Shown here: positions 16,671 through 24,415 of the stretch, piece after piece
Position numbering within the stretch: the first letter of the stretch is position 1
Layout: each line of letters begins with the position of its first letter
Source of the DNA: a virus
Strand: one strand, 5' to 3'
Length of the DNA: 45,337 nucleotides
Virus record (IMG/VR): IMGVR_UViG_3300049855_000196
Location: 1 to 45,337 of that record
The notes under the pieces: generated by a model
Databases searched by the model: none
What the model was told of the DNA's origin: nothing
The model's input: only the letters and a program-made list of their open reading frames with translations
Position numbers and translations under genes: made by a program

Positions 16671-16868
16671 ATGACTAGAGAAGATGCGGCCCTAGGGAAC
16701 GAGCGCGAATGGCGAAAATTTTTAATGAGTGAGATTAAAGATTTAAGGCATGAAGTCGCTCAAATAAATATTACTGTGACGACTTTAAAAATTAAGATAG
16801 GATTAGCTAGTTCATTTTTTGGATTTTTGGCCGGAGCATTAGCGACGGTTATTAGTAAAAAACTATAA
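16671..16868 (+). CDS. XhlA-like holin-associated membrane protein
   Basis: The 65-residue protein has the layout of the haemolysin XhlA family: a charged N-terminal helix (REWRKFLMSEIKDLRHEVAQINITVTTLKIKIG) predicted as coiled coil, followed by one C-terminal membrane helix (ASSFFGFLAGALATVI) and a short KKL end. XhlA-type proteins act with a holin or endolysin to permeabilise the membrane at lysis. The amidase lies 1.9 kb downstream in the same operon. Confidence 0.7.
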   Translation: MTREDAALGNEREWRKFLMSEIKDLRHEVAQINITVTTLKIKIGLASSFFGFLAGALATVISKKL

Positions 16869-16879
16869 GGGAGAATTTT

Positions 16880-17215
16880 ATGAAAAGTATCTTGTTATTG
16901 GCGGCTTTATTTTGTGAATTGTTAAACACGGGCGACAAAGTAGGCCATGAAAAATGGCCTAGCCGTTGGTTAAGTGTGACGGCGCTTTTTGATGAACTTT
17001 TAGGTATGCAAGGTTTTTCCCTTGCCGAAGCTAAGTCATGGTTAGCGACTCACACGGATGAAGAAAAGAAAAAAGTTCTAGATTTCATGCAAGAAAAATT
17101 TGATATTCAGGACGATAAACTAGAATTATTACTTGAAAAAGGTTTAATTCTTTTAGGCGAACACGTCGATCTAATCGAAAAAGATATCGCGTTTGTTAAG
17201 GCGCTTAAAGCTTAA
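16880..17215 (+). CDS. Hypothetical helical protein in lysis region
   Basis: This 111-residue protein is unrecognised. The first ~15 residues (SILLLAALFCELLN) are mildly hydrophobic but do not form a convincing signal peptide. The rest is charged and helical (DEEKKKVLDFMQEKFDIQDDKLELLLEKGLILLGEHVDLIEKDIAFVKALK). Some phage holin-region proteins have this make-up. An AGGGAG ribosome binding site is seen. The stop TAA shares its last base with the next start, so the genes are coupled. Confidence 0.55.
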   Translation: MKSILLLAALFCELLNTGDKVGHEKWPSRWLSVTALFDELLGMQGFSLAEAKSWLATHTDEEKKKVLDFMQEKFDIQDDKLELLLEKGLILLGEHVDLIEKDIAFVKALKA

Positions 17216-17391
17216 TGAAAATTAAGTGGTCGTCGTGGACGATTCTTTTTAATTTAATTTTACTCGGCCTGGGGGTTTTCGCCCCTAGGCTTAATAACGA
17301 ATCACGCACGATTCTTATTACAAATGGGATCGCGGGGATTGGCCTTCGCGCTAAAACCAAGGAAGCGTTATGGACGAAAAAAGAACCTTAG
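17215..17391 (+). CDS. Small membrane protein, holin candidate
   Basis: A 58-codon frame begins in the stop of the previous gene (TAATG). The product starts with basic residues (KIKWSSW), then a hydrophobic helix TILFNLILLGLGVFA, a short polar turn with NNESR, a second moderately hydrophobic helix TILITNGIAGIGL, and a basic C terminus (RAKTKEALWTKKEP). Two helices with a charged tail and small size fit class II holins, but also many other small membrane proteins. It overlaps the metalloprotease-like gene by 22 nt. Confidence 0.5.
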   Translation: MKIKWSSWTILFNLILLGLGVFAPRLNNESRTILITNGIAGIGLRAKTKEALWTKKEP

Positions 17392-17864
17392 TCGTAATTA
17401 ACCAATATCAGAATTTCAATAATCAAGAATATCAAAAACTTTTAGCCGCAAAATCGGCAATCGAAACGATTGTAAATCATAGACTTTTCCGCGAAGAGGT
17501 TTTAGCCGCTGAATTCGGCGAAACTAATGGCAAGTCAAACGAACAAATTCTTCAAATGATTTTGGAAGGGACGGAAATTTTATCTCCCGAACAAGATTAT
17601 GAAATCGACGTCTCTATAATAGTTTACTATTCATTTAAAAAAGTAGTGGGCTATACTTATGCGAGTACGCCGATAACTTGGATCAATCGAAAATTTTTAT
17701 TTTCTTTTAAAGGTTTAAAATTCGCGAGTAATATGATGCATGAATACATGCATAAATTAGGATTCGGTCATGATTTTTGGCCGACAAAACGCCGCCCGTT
17801 TTCCGTTCCGTATCAAATGAATCGGATCATTGAAAAAGTAGGCGCTCAATTAGGGATTTTATGA
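17370..17864 (+). CDS. Metzincin-like zinc metalloprotease
   Basis: The 164-residue protein contains HEYMHKLGFGH at residues 124-134, an exact HExxHxxGxxH zinc site, with H124, H128 and H134 as ligands and E125 as catalytic base. A downstream SVPYQM near residue 150 could serve as the Met-turn. No signal peptide or membrane segment is visible, so release at lysis, activity in the cytoplasm, or packaging in virions are all possible. It is short for a metzincin, probably a minimal catalytic domain. It is coupled by overlap to a small membrane protein upstream and to a lipoprotein downstream. Confidence 0.7.
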   Translation: MDEKRTLVVINQYQNFNNQEYQKLLAAKSAIETIVNHRLFREEVLAAEFGETNGKSNEQILQMILEGTEILSPEQDYEIDVSIIVYYSFKKVVGYTYASTPITWINRKFLFSFKGLKFASNMMHEYMHKLGFGHDFWPTKRRPFSVPYQMNRIIEKVGAQLGIL

Positions 17865-18571
17865 AAAATTTATTTGTAATCATTCTTTTATTTTGGTTCG
17901 TTTCATGCAATGCCACGATGCAAAGCCAAGATTTAAAACCCGAAGTTTTTTATAAAAGAGATATGCTAATCACCGTCAACGGCTTAAGCGCCGAAGGGGC
18001 CTTAGTCGCTCCGGCTTCCGATAAATATGAAGTCCACGTCGAGGCGCGTGGCGACCTTGATTTATTTGTCATGCGTTCGTGCCATAAGGAAGAGTCGAAG
18101 GAAAAAGCATGGAACGTAAAAACGAAAGTTAAATCCGGTTTGTTCGGATGGGGTTCTAAAATTATCGATCAAAAAAGAGAAGTTAATTTCACTTTATATT
18201 TAAACGAACTTGAAAAAGAAGATTGCCCGATAGAACTTGGAGGCTTTGAGCAAAACGGCGGTCGCCATTCGTGGGGCGTGATTGATTTTGAATCGCCAAA
18301 ATATCAAGTCAAAGCGGCGGTTCTTTGTAATGGCAATGAAGTCCAGGCTAACGGGAATTTTATTTGTCAAAGCCGAAACGGACTTTTTCAAAAAATTAAA
18401 TTCGCTAGTCCGATGAAAGTCGCGCCTTCCAATTCATGCGGTTTTATCGGTGAAGGTTTAGAATTTGAAACAAAACTTCCGCTAGGATCTTGCGTCGCTA
18501 TTTTTAAAGGCGACAATAAACTTTTTAAATTTTCAGGAATCGGCTATGAAGCGATTCTAATTAGGGAGTAA
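17861..18571 (+). CDS. Phage-encoded lipoprotein
   Basis: The 236-residue protein starts with a lipoprotein signal: Lys-Asn, hydrophobic core LFVIILLFWFVS, then Cys16 in the lipobox FVSC. The mature part is predicted beta-rich with paired cysteines (MRSCHKEE, DCPIELGG, VLCNGNEVQANGNFICQ, NSCGFIGEG, GSCVAIF). It would be anchored in the periplasm or at the surface. Phage lipoproteins often block superinfection; a spanin role is unlikely because it is large and beta-rich. No known family is recognised. The gene overlaps the metalloprotease by 4 nt. Confidence 0.65.
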   Translation: MKNLFVIILLFWFVSCNATMQSQDLKPEVFYKRDMLITVNGLSAEGALVAPASDKYEVHVEARGDLDLFVMRSCHKEESKEKAWNVKTKVKSGLFGWGSKIIDQKREVNFTLYLNELEKEDCPIELGGFEQNGGRHSWGVIDFESPKYQVKAAVLCNGNEVQANGNFICQSRNGLFQKIKFASPMKVAPSNSCGFIGEGLEFETKLPLGSCVAIFKGDNKLFKFSGIGYEAILIRE

Positions 18572-18573
18572 TT

Positions 18574-18777
18574 ATGTGGGCCTCAATAATTAGCGCGTGT
18601 TTACCGACTCTTTTAAAAATTATCGGCGGTTACATCGAAAAAAGAATCGCCCAAAATAAAATGAAGGAAGAGGCGCGGGAAAAATTCCTTGCCTTCGCTC
18701 AGGCCGTTGCGCCGTCATTCGGCAATTCCGCAAAGCATCGCGAGGACGTTAAAACTCAAATCGAGGAACTTAAATGA
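18574..18777 (+). CDS. Small amphipathic protein before the endolysin
   Basis: This 67-residue protein has a hydrophobic N-terminal stretch (WASIISACLPTLLKIIGGYI) followed by a charged helix (EKRIAQNKMKEEAREKFLAFAQAVA). It directly precedes the amidase, with a 4-nt overlap. Position and shape suggest a holin-like or endolysin-release protein, although the hydrophobic part is short for a full membrane span. Together with the 29-, 58- and 65-residue genes it is one of four small lysis candidates. The family is not recognised. Confidence 0.55.
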   Translation: MWASIISACLPTLLKIIGGYIEKRIAQNKMKEEAREKFLAFAQAVAPSFGNSAKHREDVKTQIEELK

Positions 18778-19346
18778 AAGTCGCTTTAATCGTAGGGCAT
18801 ACCTCGACTTCAAAGGGCGCTAGGGCCACAAATGGCGTTTATGAATGGGATTACAATTCGCACATAGCCGAAGAGGTTAAAAAGGTTTTGCCGGACGTAG
18901 AGGTCGTTTTAAGACTTCATTGCGGGGGATCTTATTCCGCCCAGTGTTTAACTACGGCCACGCGCTGTAAGGAACTGGGAATCACGCACGCGATCGCCCT
19001 TCACTTTAATTCTAATGAAAAAATAATGGCCAAGGGATGCGAGGCCCTAACCGTTTCGGCGTGGGATTTGGCCGATAAAATTAGTAGTGCGCTAGTTCAC
19101 GATTTCGGAATTAAAAATCGAGGCGTGAAACTTCTCAAGGAAACGGATCGGGGCTACTATGAATTAAGGGCATTAAACGATTACGGAATTAAAGAGGCGG
19201 TGATTTTAGAACCTTTTTTCGGATCTTATTCCGATACAACGGAAAAGATTATCGAAGATGAAACTTTTTTAACTCCGGAAGGTCAAAGAAAATATATTGA
19301 TTCGCTTTGCGATTTTATAAGGGGCTTAAATGGAACCGACAAATAA
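18774..19346 (+). CDS. Endolysin, N-acetylmuramoyl-L-alanine amidase (Amidase_3)
   Basis: The 190-residue protein has the Amidase_3 fold signature: VALIVGHT with zinc ligand His9, YEWDYN with Glu24, ALHFNSN with His77, and LEPFFGSYSD with catalytic Glu146. It cleaves the bond between N-acetylmuramic acid and L-alanine in peptidoglycan. No signal peptide or cell-wall-binding domain is present, as usual for endolysins of Gram-negative hosts released by a holin. It overlaps its neighbours by 4 nt upstream and 17 nt downstream. Confidence 0.85.
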   Translation: MKVALIVGHTSTSKGARATNGVYEWDYNSHIAEEVKKVLPDVEVVLRLHCGGSYSAQCLTTATRCKELGITHAIALHFNSNEKIMAKGCEALTVSAWDLADKISSALVHDFGIKNRGVKLLKETDRGYYELRALNDYGIKEAVILEPFFGSYSDTTEKIIEDETFLTPEGQRKYIDSLCDFIRGLNGTDK

Positions 19347-19692
19347 AAAGAAAATTATTGTTACCGGATCGACCGCCTCAATGGAATTGATTTGTTGGGA
19401 AGAGGACGATTGTGGAAATCGCTCAATTTTCGACGCGACGGGATTCTCCCTTATGGAATTAGTTTATAAAAAGAATGACGGAACGCTTGTCACTTTGGGC
19501 GTGGGAACGGGTTTAACCGTTGTCGATATAAAAACACTAATAGTAAAAGCGGATTTGTCCGTTGCTCAAACGGACGTTTTAAAATCGAAGGCTTGGTTTA
19601 ATTTTGATTTAGAAGTCACGATCGGCGCGGAAAAATTTATTTTCGCTTCACGCGAGGAATGGTTCGTCGAAAAAGGAATACGTCAATCATGA
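19330..19692 (+). CDS. Hypothetical beta-rich protein, possibly fibre accessory
   Basis: The 120-residue protein is predicted mostly beta-strand (KKIIVTGSTASMELICWEEDD, then FSLMELVYKKNDGTLVTLG and WFNFDLEVTIGAEKFIFASREEWFVEKG). The layout resembles small Ig-like or BppU-N-like phage proteins that link fibres to baseplates. It lies between the endolysin and another beta protein upstream of two fibre-like genes. No signal peptide. The family link is weak and rests on secondary-structure impression. Confidence 0.5.
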   Translation: MEPTNKKKIIVTGSTASMELICWEEDDCGNRSIFDATGFSLMELVYKKNDGTLVTLGVGTGLTVVDIKTLIVKADLSVAQTDVLKSKAWFNFDLEVTIGAEKFIFASREEWFVEKGIRQS

Positions 19693-20096
19693 ACGAGTGC
19701 AAAACCATTTTAATTACTCATTCTAAAAAACAAGTTATGACCACGGCGAAAGTCGGGTTTACTATTATTCAGCGGAACCCATTAGTATCGAATGGGACGA
19801 AATTAAATCCCATTTTAATTACGGATTCACTTCCGCTTTTAGGCCAAGCCTTAGAACAAATTTACGTCCAGGGCGACACGGGGCCGGTGAATGATCCCAC
19901 TATTCCGGACGGGAACGAAAACGACGTCCTTTGGATTTTTGTTACAAGTACAGTAAACGGAATAAATTTCACTACTCAAGGCAACGTAATTTTAAGCCGC
20001 GAGTTTTATGGGATAACCGATTCAATGTTATGCCTTGGATGGGAAGTATCGACTCAAAAATGGATCGAACGAGGTCGCAATGAAATTACTGCTTAG
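19689..20096 (+). CDS. Hypothetical beta-rich protein upstream of fibre genes
   Basis: I start this 135-residue protein at ATG 19689, which overlaps the previous stop as ATGA; an upstream frame extension has no better start. It contains KVGFTIIQRNPLVSNGTKLNPILITDSLPLLGQALEQIYVQGDTGP and GINFTTQGNVILSREFYGITDSMLCLGWEVSTQKWIERG. The ending LGWEVSTQKWIERG resembles the closing phrase of fibre-associated proteins that describe a repeat strand. It overlaps the next gene by 17 nt. Function unknown, likely structural. Confidence 0.5.
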   Translation: MNECKTILITHSKKQVMTTAKVGFTIIQRNPLVSNGTKLNPILITDSLPLLGQALEQIYVQGDTGPVNDPTIPDGNENDVLWIFVTSTVNGINFTTQGNVILSREFYGITDSMLCLGWEVSTQKWIERGRNEITA

Positions 20097-21978
20097 TTTT
20101 TTTTTAATTTCTTTTAATCTTTTTGCATACTCGGGAATTTTTACCGATGATATTCATAATAAGTATTCGAAGTTACAACTTCCGAACTATTCTCTTTTAC
20201 CTGGAACCGTTGCGCAATTTAACCCCTTCACCGGAACCATTGAATCGGCTTCGACTTCGACCGTAGAACTTGCGGCGCTACAAGGCATAAACGGAAATAT
20301 TCAAGATCAAATAGATAATATTATCGGGGGCGGCGGCTTTGAACCTTCAATCACTCCGGGCACGACTCTACAATATTGGCGCGGTGATAAAACATTTCAA
20401 ACATTAAATACTAACGTCGTTCCGGATTTTTTAAATAAAAGATATGTGACCGACGCGGAAAAAACAAAACTCGCGAATTTAAGCGGGGTAAACACTGGGG
20501 ATCAAGATTTAAGTTCTTACGCGACTTCCGCCTCCGTTTCAAGCGCCTTGAGTTTAAAATATGACGCCTCAAATCCTAACGGCTATGAAACTCCCTCGCA
20601 GTTAAATGCACGCGATACGGCCAATAGATCAAGATCAAATCACACTGGGACTCAAACGGCTTCGACCATTTCGGATTTTAATGCTTCCGCTCAAACGGCC
20701 TTAAGCGCGTCACTTGCTTTAAAATATGACGCCTCAAATCCGGCGAATTATATTACGACCGCTTCGGTTTCAAGCGCCTTAAATTTAAAAGAGGACGTCG
20801 CTCCGGCTTATGTAAATTTTTATTTTTTATCGACTTATACTGGAACCCCGACGGGATCATATTCGCATCCATTTAACAATTTAACCACGGCAATTTCTAC
20901 GGCGTTCGCAAGCGGGGCCAATGCCCAAATTAAAATCTTAGATCGCGCCTATACTCTTCCTTCGACTCTTACCATAAATAATTATAATGCGAATTTGACG
21001 ATCGAAGGCGCGGGCGGTGCGAATGACTCGGTAAGTACGTCCGTAACCGGGGATATAATTATTAGCGGGACTTCGACTAGAATCCGTTTTAAAAATTTAA
21101 AACTTAATGGAAATTTAACATTAGACGGATGCGACGGGCGAATTTACACCGATAATTTTGAAGTAAACAATATTACTTTTTCAAACGCCTGGAAGCGGTG
21201 GTATGAATTTCATAAAACTTCAATTCTCGGGACGGTAACGATTGGCGGATCTCCCGCGTCGTCGCCACAAATTTCGACCTTTGATTTAAGAGGTTCGTCG
21301 ACCTGGGCGATAAATTCAAACGTCACGGTATTACATTATTTTCCATTGGCCTTAAATTCTATCACTCATTCGAATGGAAATTTATTTATTCGTGGGGGCG
21401 GGGGATTTACAAACGCGACGGGGATCACTTCGACCGCCAATACTCCGAACTTTTTTATCATTGACGGAACAAGTTTTTATCAGGGCGCGGGAGTTTATTC
21501 CCTTATAAACAAAACCGGAACCGCCGATTATTTTTTAGATGCGCCTAAAAGAAATTTCGCTTCCGACGTTTTAACCGGAAGTCGAATCGGCTACGGAATC
21601 AATTCGGCCGATCTTGGATATACCCCGACGACTTCCGGAGAATGGTTATCGCCTCCGACAAATATTCGTGGCGCGCTTGATTCAATCGCTAACGAATCGG
21701 TAAAAGATTTTGTGAACGTGACCGGATCAAGCTATTCGATCGTCGATAATGTTAAATATGTAAAAGTAAATTTTGCCGGAACTTCGACCGTCACGCTCCC
21801 AAGCGCGATCGGACGCAAAGGGAAATCTTTTCATATAAAAGTTTTAACCGCCAATGACGTAAATATCGCAACGGTATCCGGACAACTAATCGACGGCGCG
21901 GCTTCCCCAGCAATTTTAAACGGAATAAATAATTCGGCCATGCTTACAAGCGACGGCGCGAACTGGTTTTTAAATTAA
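20080..21978 (+). CDS. Tail-fibre-like adhesin with Sec signal peptide and beta-helix
   Basis: Start ATG at 20080 is chosen because GAGG lies just upstream and the product then opens with a textbook Sec signal (LLLSFFLISFNLFA-YSG, cleavage near residue 16). The 632-residue protein includes a fibre segment YWRGDKTFQTLN, then RYVTDAEKTKLANLSGVNTGDQDLSSY. Two copies of a SLKYDASNP-type unit flank SNHTGTQTAS. A pectate-lyase-like beta-helix follows around residues 270-450 (LTINNYNANLTIEGAGG, ITFSNAWKRWYEF), and the end is a KVNFAGTSTVTLPSA tip. This is the sequence style of phage tail fibres, yet with an export signal. Confidence 0.72.
   Translation: MKLLLSFFLISFNLFAYSGIFTDDIHNKYSKLQLPNYSLLPGTVAQFNPFTGTIESASTSTVELAALQGINGNIQDQIDNIIGGGGFEPSITPGTTLQYWRGDKTFQTLNTNVVPDFLNKRYVTDAEKTKLANLSGVNTGDQDLSSYATSASVSSALSLKYDASNPNGYETPSQLNARDTANRSRSNHTGTQTASTISDFNASAQTALSASLALKYDASNPANYITTASVSSALNLKEDVAPAYVNFYFLSTYTGTPTGSYSHPFNNLTTAISTAFASGANAQIKILDRAYTLPSTLTINNYNANLTIEGAGGANDSVSTSVTGDIIISGTSTRIRFKNLKLNGNLTLDGCDGRIYTDNFEVNNITFSNAWKRWYEFHKTSILGTVTIGGSPASSPQISTFDLRGSSTWAINSNVTVLHYFPLALNSITHSNGNLFIRGGGGFTNATGITSTANTPNFFIIDGTSFYQGAGVYSLINKTGTADYFLDAPKRNFASDVLTGSRIGYGINSADLGYTPTTSGEWLSPPTNIRGALDSIANESVKDFVNVTGSSYSIVDNVKYVKVNFAGTSTVTLPSAIGRKGKSFHIKVLTANDVNIATVSGQLIDGAASPAILNGINNSAMLTSDGANWFLN
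20553..20741 (+). repeat. Direct repeat inside the fibre gene
   Basis: A 24-bp identical sequence beginning TTTAAAATATGACGCC occurs at 20553-20576 and 20718-20741. The flanking GTTTCAAGCGCCTT also repeats at about 20536 and 20767. Both encode the S/A-L-K-Y-D-A-S-N-P unit of the fibre shaft. Such repeats allow the shaft to lengthen or shorten by recombination. Confidence 0.75.
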
Positions 21979-21987
21979 GGAATTTTT

Positions 21988-23814
21988 ATGAAGGTTTTTT
22001 TACTACTTTTATTTTTATCGACTAAACTTTTTGCGGGATTTGTTTACCCTCAAAACTATTCGACCTCGACGCTACAAAGTACGGGAAATGGTTTACTTTT
22101 AAATATTCAAGATTATGTTTCGGTTTTACCGGGGGTGAAAGGGGACTTCGACGATTTTATTCTTCCCGCAAGCGGCTTGGCGCTTTTAACTAAGGACACG
22201 GGGACGAATCTAAACGGAAGATTAAATTCCAAGTCTATAAATACTCAAATCACATCAAGCGATAAGGGCCTAATCACAAAATCTTTTTTGCACGTTGCGA
22301 GTACCTCGGGCGGTTACGTCGATGTAAAAGGAACCGCGGCGGGCGAACTTACAATCGCTTCCACTTCGGGCGTTGTCGCATTAGCATCTAAACAAGATTC
22401 ACAAATCGCGGCTTTAAATTCCATTGATTCAAAACTTACGACTGGAATTTCAGTATCGGGCGGCGCAACGGCGGCGCTTCAAACCACATTAAATACAAAC
22501 GTCGGAGCGCAAGCCGACGCCGCCGCAAGTTCCGACACGGGATCGTTTTCGATTATCTCATTCATTAAAAGGGGCATGCAAAACTGGACTACTCTTTTAG
22601 CGAGTATTCCGACACTCGGCCAAAAATTGATGAGCGGATCTTGGCCGGTGACAATCGCTTCCGATCAATCTGCTTTAAACGTAATGCTTCCGGATATATT
22701 TTTCACGGGGCAATCCGCTCAAACTGCGACGGTAAATAATATTTTAACCTCGACCGCGGGGGCGGCGGCTTCGGACGTCGCCGGATATCGTTCGGGTTCG
22801 GTTCAAGTTGTTTCAACGGGAACGGGCGGGACTTTCATTTTTGAAGGTTCAAACGATAATACAAACTTTCAAGCGATCACGGTGCAAAATCAAGGAACCG
22901 TAGTAGGATCTTCGATAAATACCGCGATCACCGCTTCGGCTTCACAACTTATTTATACCTTTGCGATCAATTATCGCTATGTGAGATTAAGAATTGCGAC
23001 CACTATTACGGGCGGTTCTATTCAAGCGTTTTCTAGATTTTCGCAAGCGCCGTATTCAAATACTGCAATGACCGTCAATCAAAGCACTGGGGCCAATTTA
23101 ATTATTTCGGGAACCGTTACGGCCACGGCTTCGGGAACCTATACGACCGACGCAATCGTAACAAACGGAACGGATATCGCTTCGGCGGCGGTAACAACTA
23201 CGGCGGCGGAAGCTACTCAAACGCAAGGGAATAAATCCGTGGTCGCCTTATTTTTAAACGTGACGGCGGTATCAGGAACGAATCCGACGGCCGATTGGAC
23301 TCTACAAGAATCGCCCGACTCGGGGACGACTTGGTTCGATACTTATATGTTTCCGCGCATGACCACGGCCGGAAATTATCAAACGCCTTTAATGCGTTTA
23401 TTTGGGAACCGTTATCGCTTAAATAGAACGGTCGGAGGGACTACGCCGTCGTTTACTCGGGCGGTGATTTCAAATAGAACCTCGGGCCTTGGGGCGAAGC
23501 TTATCCGTTCTTTTTATAACCGGACGATTGATCCAAATACTTTAAACTCTACGACTGCGACTTGGTTTATTGAAGGCGCTCGGGAATTTACGATTTACAC
23601 CGATTGCACGGCTTCGACTACTCCGGCGACTCTTACCCTTCAAATTTCGGATGACGGCGCTAAATGGGCGGATACGGCGCATATAATCACTACACAAAAC
23701 GGGACTTTAATGGTGAAAAATATTATCATGACGGCGCGTTTTGCCCGTTTAAAAACGACCACGGCCGGAACCGGGAATACTTTAAACTACGTTTCAATTT
23801 ATGGGGTGGATTGA
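21988..23814 (+). CDS. Tail-fibre-like adhesin with Sec signal and discoidin-like repeats
   Basis: The 608-residue protein begins with a Sec signal (KVFLLLLFLSTKLFA-GFV, cleavage near residue 16). A fibre-type region follows with the PVTIASDQSALNVMLPD phrase common in phage tail proteins. The rest holds three related beta-sandwich modules, each with an S-D/N-x-G-x-x-W-type strand and an R-Y/F-x-R-L strand: FEGSNDNTNFQAI with RYVRLRIATT, LQESPDSGTTWFD with RYRLNRTVGG, and LQISDDGAKWADT with ARFARLKTT. Such modules bind glycans. It follows the other exported fibre-like gene by 9 nt, with an AAGGAA ribosome binding site. Confidence 0.7.
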   Translation: MKVFLLLLFLSTKLFAGFVYPQNYSTSTLQSTGNGLLLNIQDYVSVLPGVKGDFDDFILPASGLALLTKDTGTNLNGRLNSKSINTQITSSDKGLITKSFLHVASTSGGYVDVKGTAAGELTIASTSGVVALASKQDSQIAALNSIDSKLTTGISVSGGATAALQTTLNTNVGAQADAAASSDTGSFSIISFIKRGMQNWTTLLASIPTLGQKLMSGSWPVTIASDQSALNVMLPDIFFTGQSAQTATVNNILTSTAGAAASDVAGYRSGSVQVVSTGTGGTFIFEGSNDNTNFQAITVQNQGTVVGSSINTAITASASQLIYTFAINYRYVRLRIATTITGGSIQAFSRFSQAPYSNTAMTVNQSTGANLIISGTVTATASGTYTTDAIVTNGTDIASAAVTTTAAEATQTQGNKSVVALFLNVTAVSGTNPTADWTLQESPDSGTTWFDTYMFPRMTTAGNYQTPLMRLFGNRYRLNRTVGGTTPSFTRAVISNRTSGLGAKLIRSFYNRTIDPNTLNSTTATWFIEGAREFTIYTDCTASTTPATLTLQISDDGAKWADTAHIITTQNGTLMVKNIIMTARFARLKTTTAGTGNTLNYVSIYGVD

Positions 23815-23984
23815 TGTACAAACTTTATAAGCTTGTCGATGAATCAAATCCAGATAGTGAAAAAATCTTAGTAAAAGAATTGCCAATAACTGATAAAAAT
23901 CTCGACGCACTTTTACTTGAGTGCGTCGACGGTTATGTTTTAGAAGAGTGCGACGAATACGTTTCACGAGTTTTAAAACCTTAG
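23814..23984 (+). CDS. Small acidic protein ending the late operon
   Basis: Start ATG at 23814 overlaps the stop of the fibre-like gene (TGATG); a longer upstream frame is shadow of that gene. The 56-residue product (YKLYKLVDESNPDSEKILVKELPITDKNLDALLLECVDGYVLEECDEYVSRVLK) is acidic and probably folded. It could be a fibre assembly chaperone, as small acidic genes after fibres often are. It is the last + strand gene before the convergent early operon, only 15 nt away. Confidence 0.6.
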   Translation: MYKLYKLVDESNPDSEKILVKELPITDKNLDALLLECVDGYVLEECDEYVSRVLKP

Positions 23985-23999
23985 TTTTTGGAAGTTAAG

Positions 24000-24224
24000 T
24001 CAGTATAAACTAGCGTAATTACGCCATTCGCGAAGTTTTTCTTCCGCGAAAAATTCTTTTAGGATCTCTTTTTCGGAGATCGGTTCTTTGTTTAAAACCT
24101 TTTTAAAAATCTTTTTCGCTTTTTCAATTTGGCCTAAGCTTTTATCGGCGTGATCTTTTATATGACAGATAAGCAATAAAAGAAAAATATTCGATGAGAG
24201 TAAAAAGAAGATTATAATTTTCAT
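24000..24224 (-). CDS. Small membrane protein at end of early operon
   Basis: The 74-residue protein has an N-terminal membrane helix (IIIFFLLSSNIFLLLLICHI) and a charged helical cytoplasmic or periplasmic tail (KKIFKKVLNKEPISEKEILKEFFAEEKLREWRNYASLY). It is the last gene of the - strand operon, overlapping its upstream neighbour by 4 nt. Function unknown. It is one of four small membrane proteins alternating with soluble proteins in this operon. Confidence 0.6.
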   Translation of the reverse strand: MKIIIFFLLSSNIFLLLLICHIKDHADKSLGQIEKAKKIFKKVLNKEPISEKEILKEFFAEEKLREWRNYASLY

Positions 24225-24415
24225 TTGTCCGCCCTATAAATCTCTCTAATTTCTACGTCGGGAAAAACCAATTCATTATTTCCGTCGCCGTCGTCATTTG
24301 TAAATTCAAAATTTTCAAAATCAAACTGGGCGTGCGCTTGTTCGGAAAATAATTTTTTAATTTCGGGTTCTAAAAGTTTTCTTATAATTTCGTTTTTAAC
24401 AACTAATCTACTCAT
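24221..24415 (-). CDS. Hypothetical 64-residue acidic protein
   Basis: The product has a basic N-terminal helix (SRLVVKNEIIRKLLEPEIKKLFSEQAHAQFDF) and an acidic C-terminal half (NFEFTNDDGDGNNELVFPDVEIREIYRAD). No family is recognised. ATGA overlaps join it to the exonuclease gene upstream and the membrane protein gene downstream, so it is probably a real early gene. Acidic small early proteins often bind and block host enzymes, but nothing in the sequence shows a target. Confidence 0.55.
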   Translation of the reverse strand: MSRLVVKNEIIRKLLEPEIKKLFSEQAHAQFDFENFEFTNDDGDGNNELVFPDVEIREIYRADK

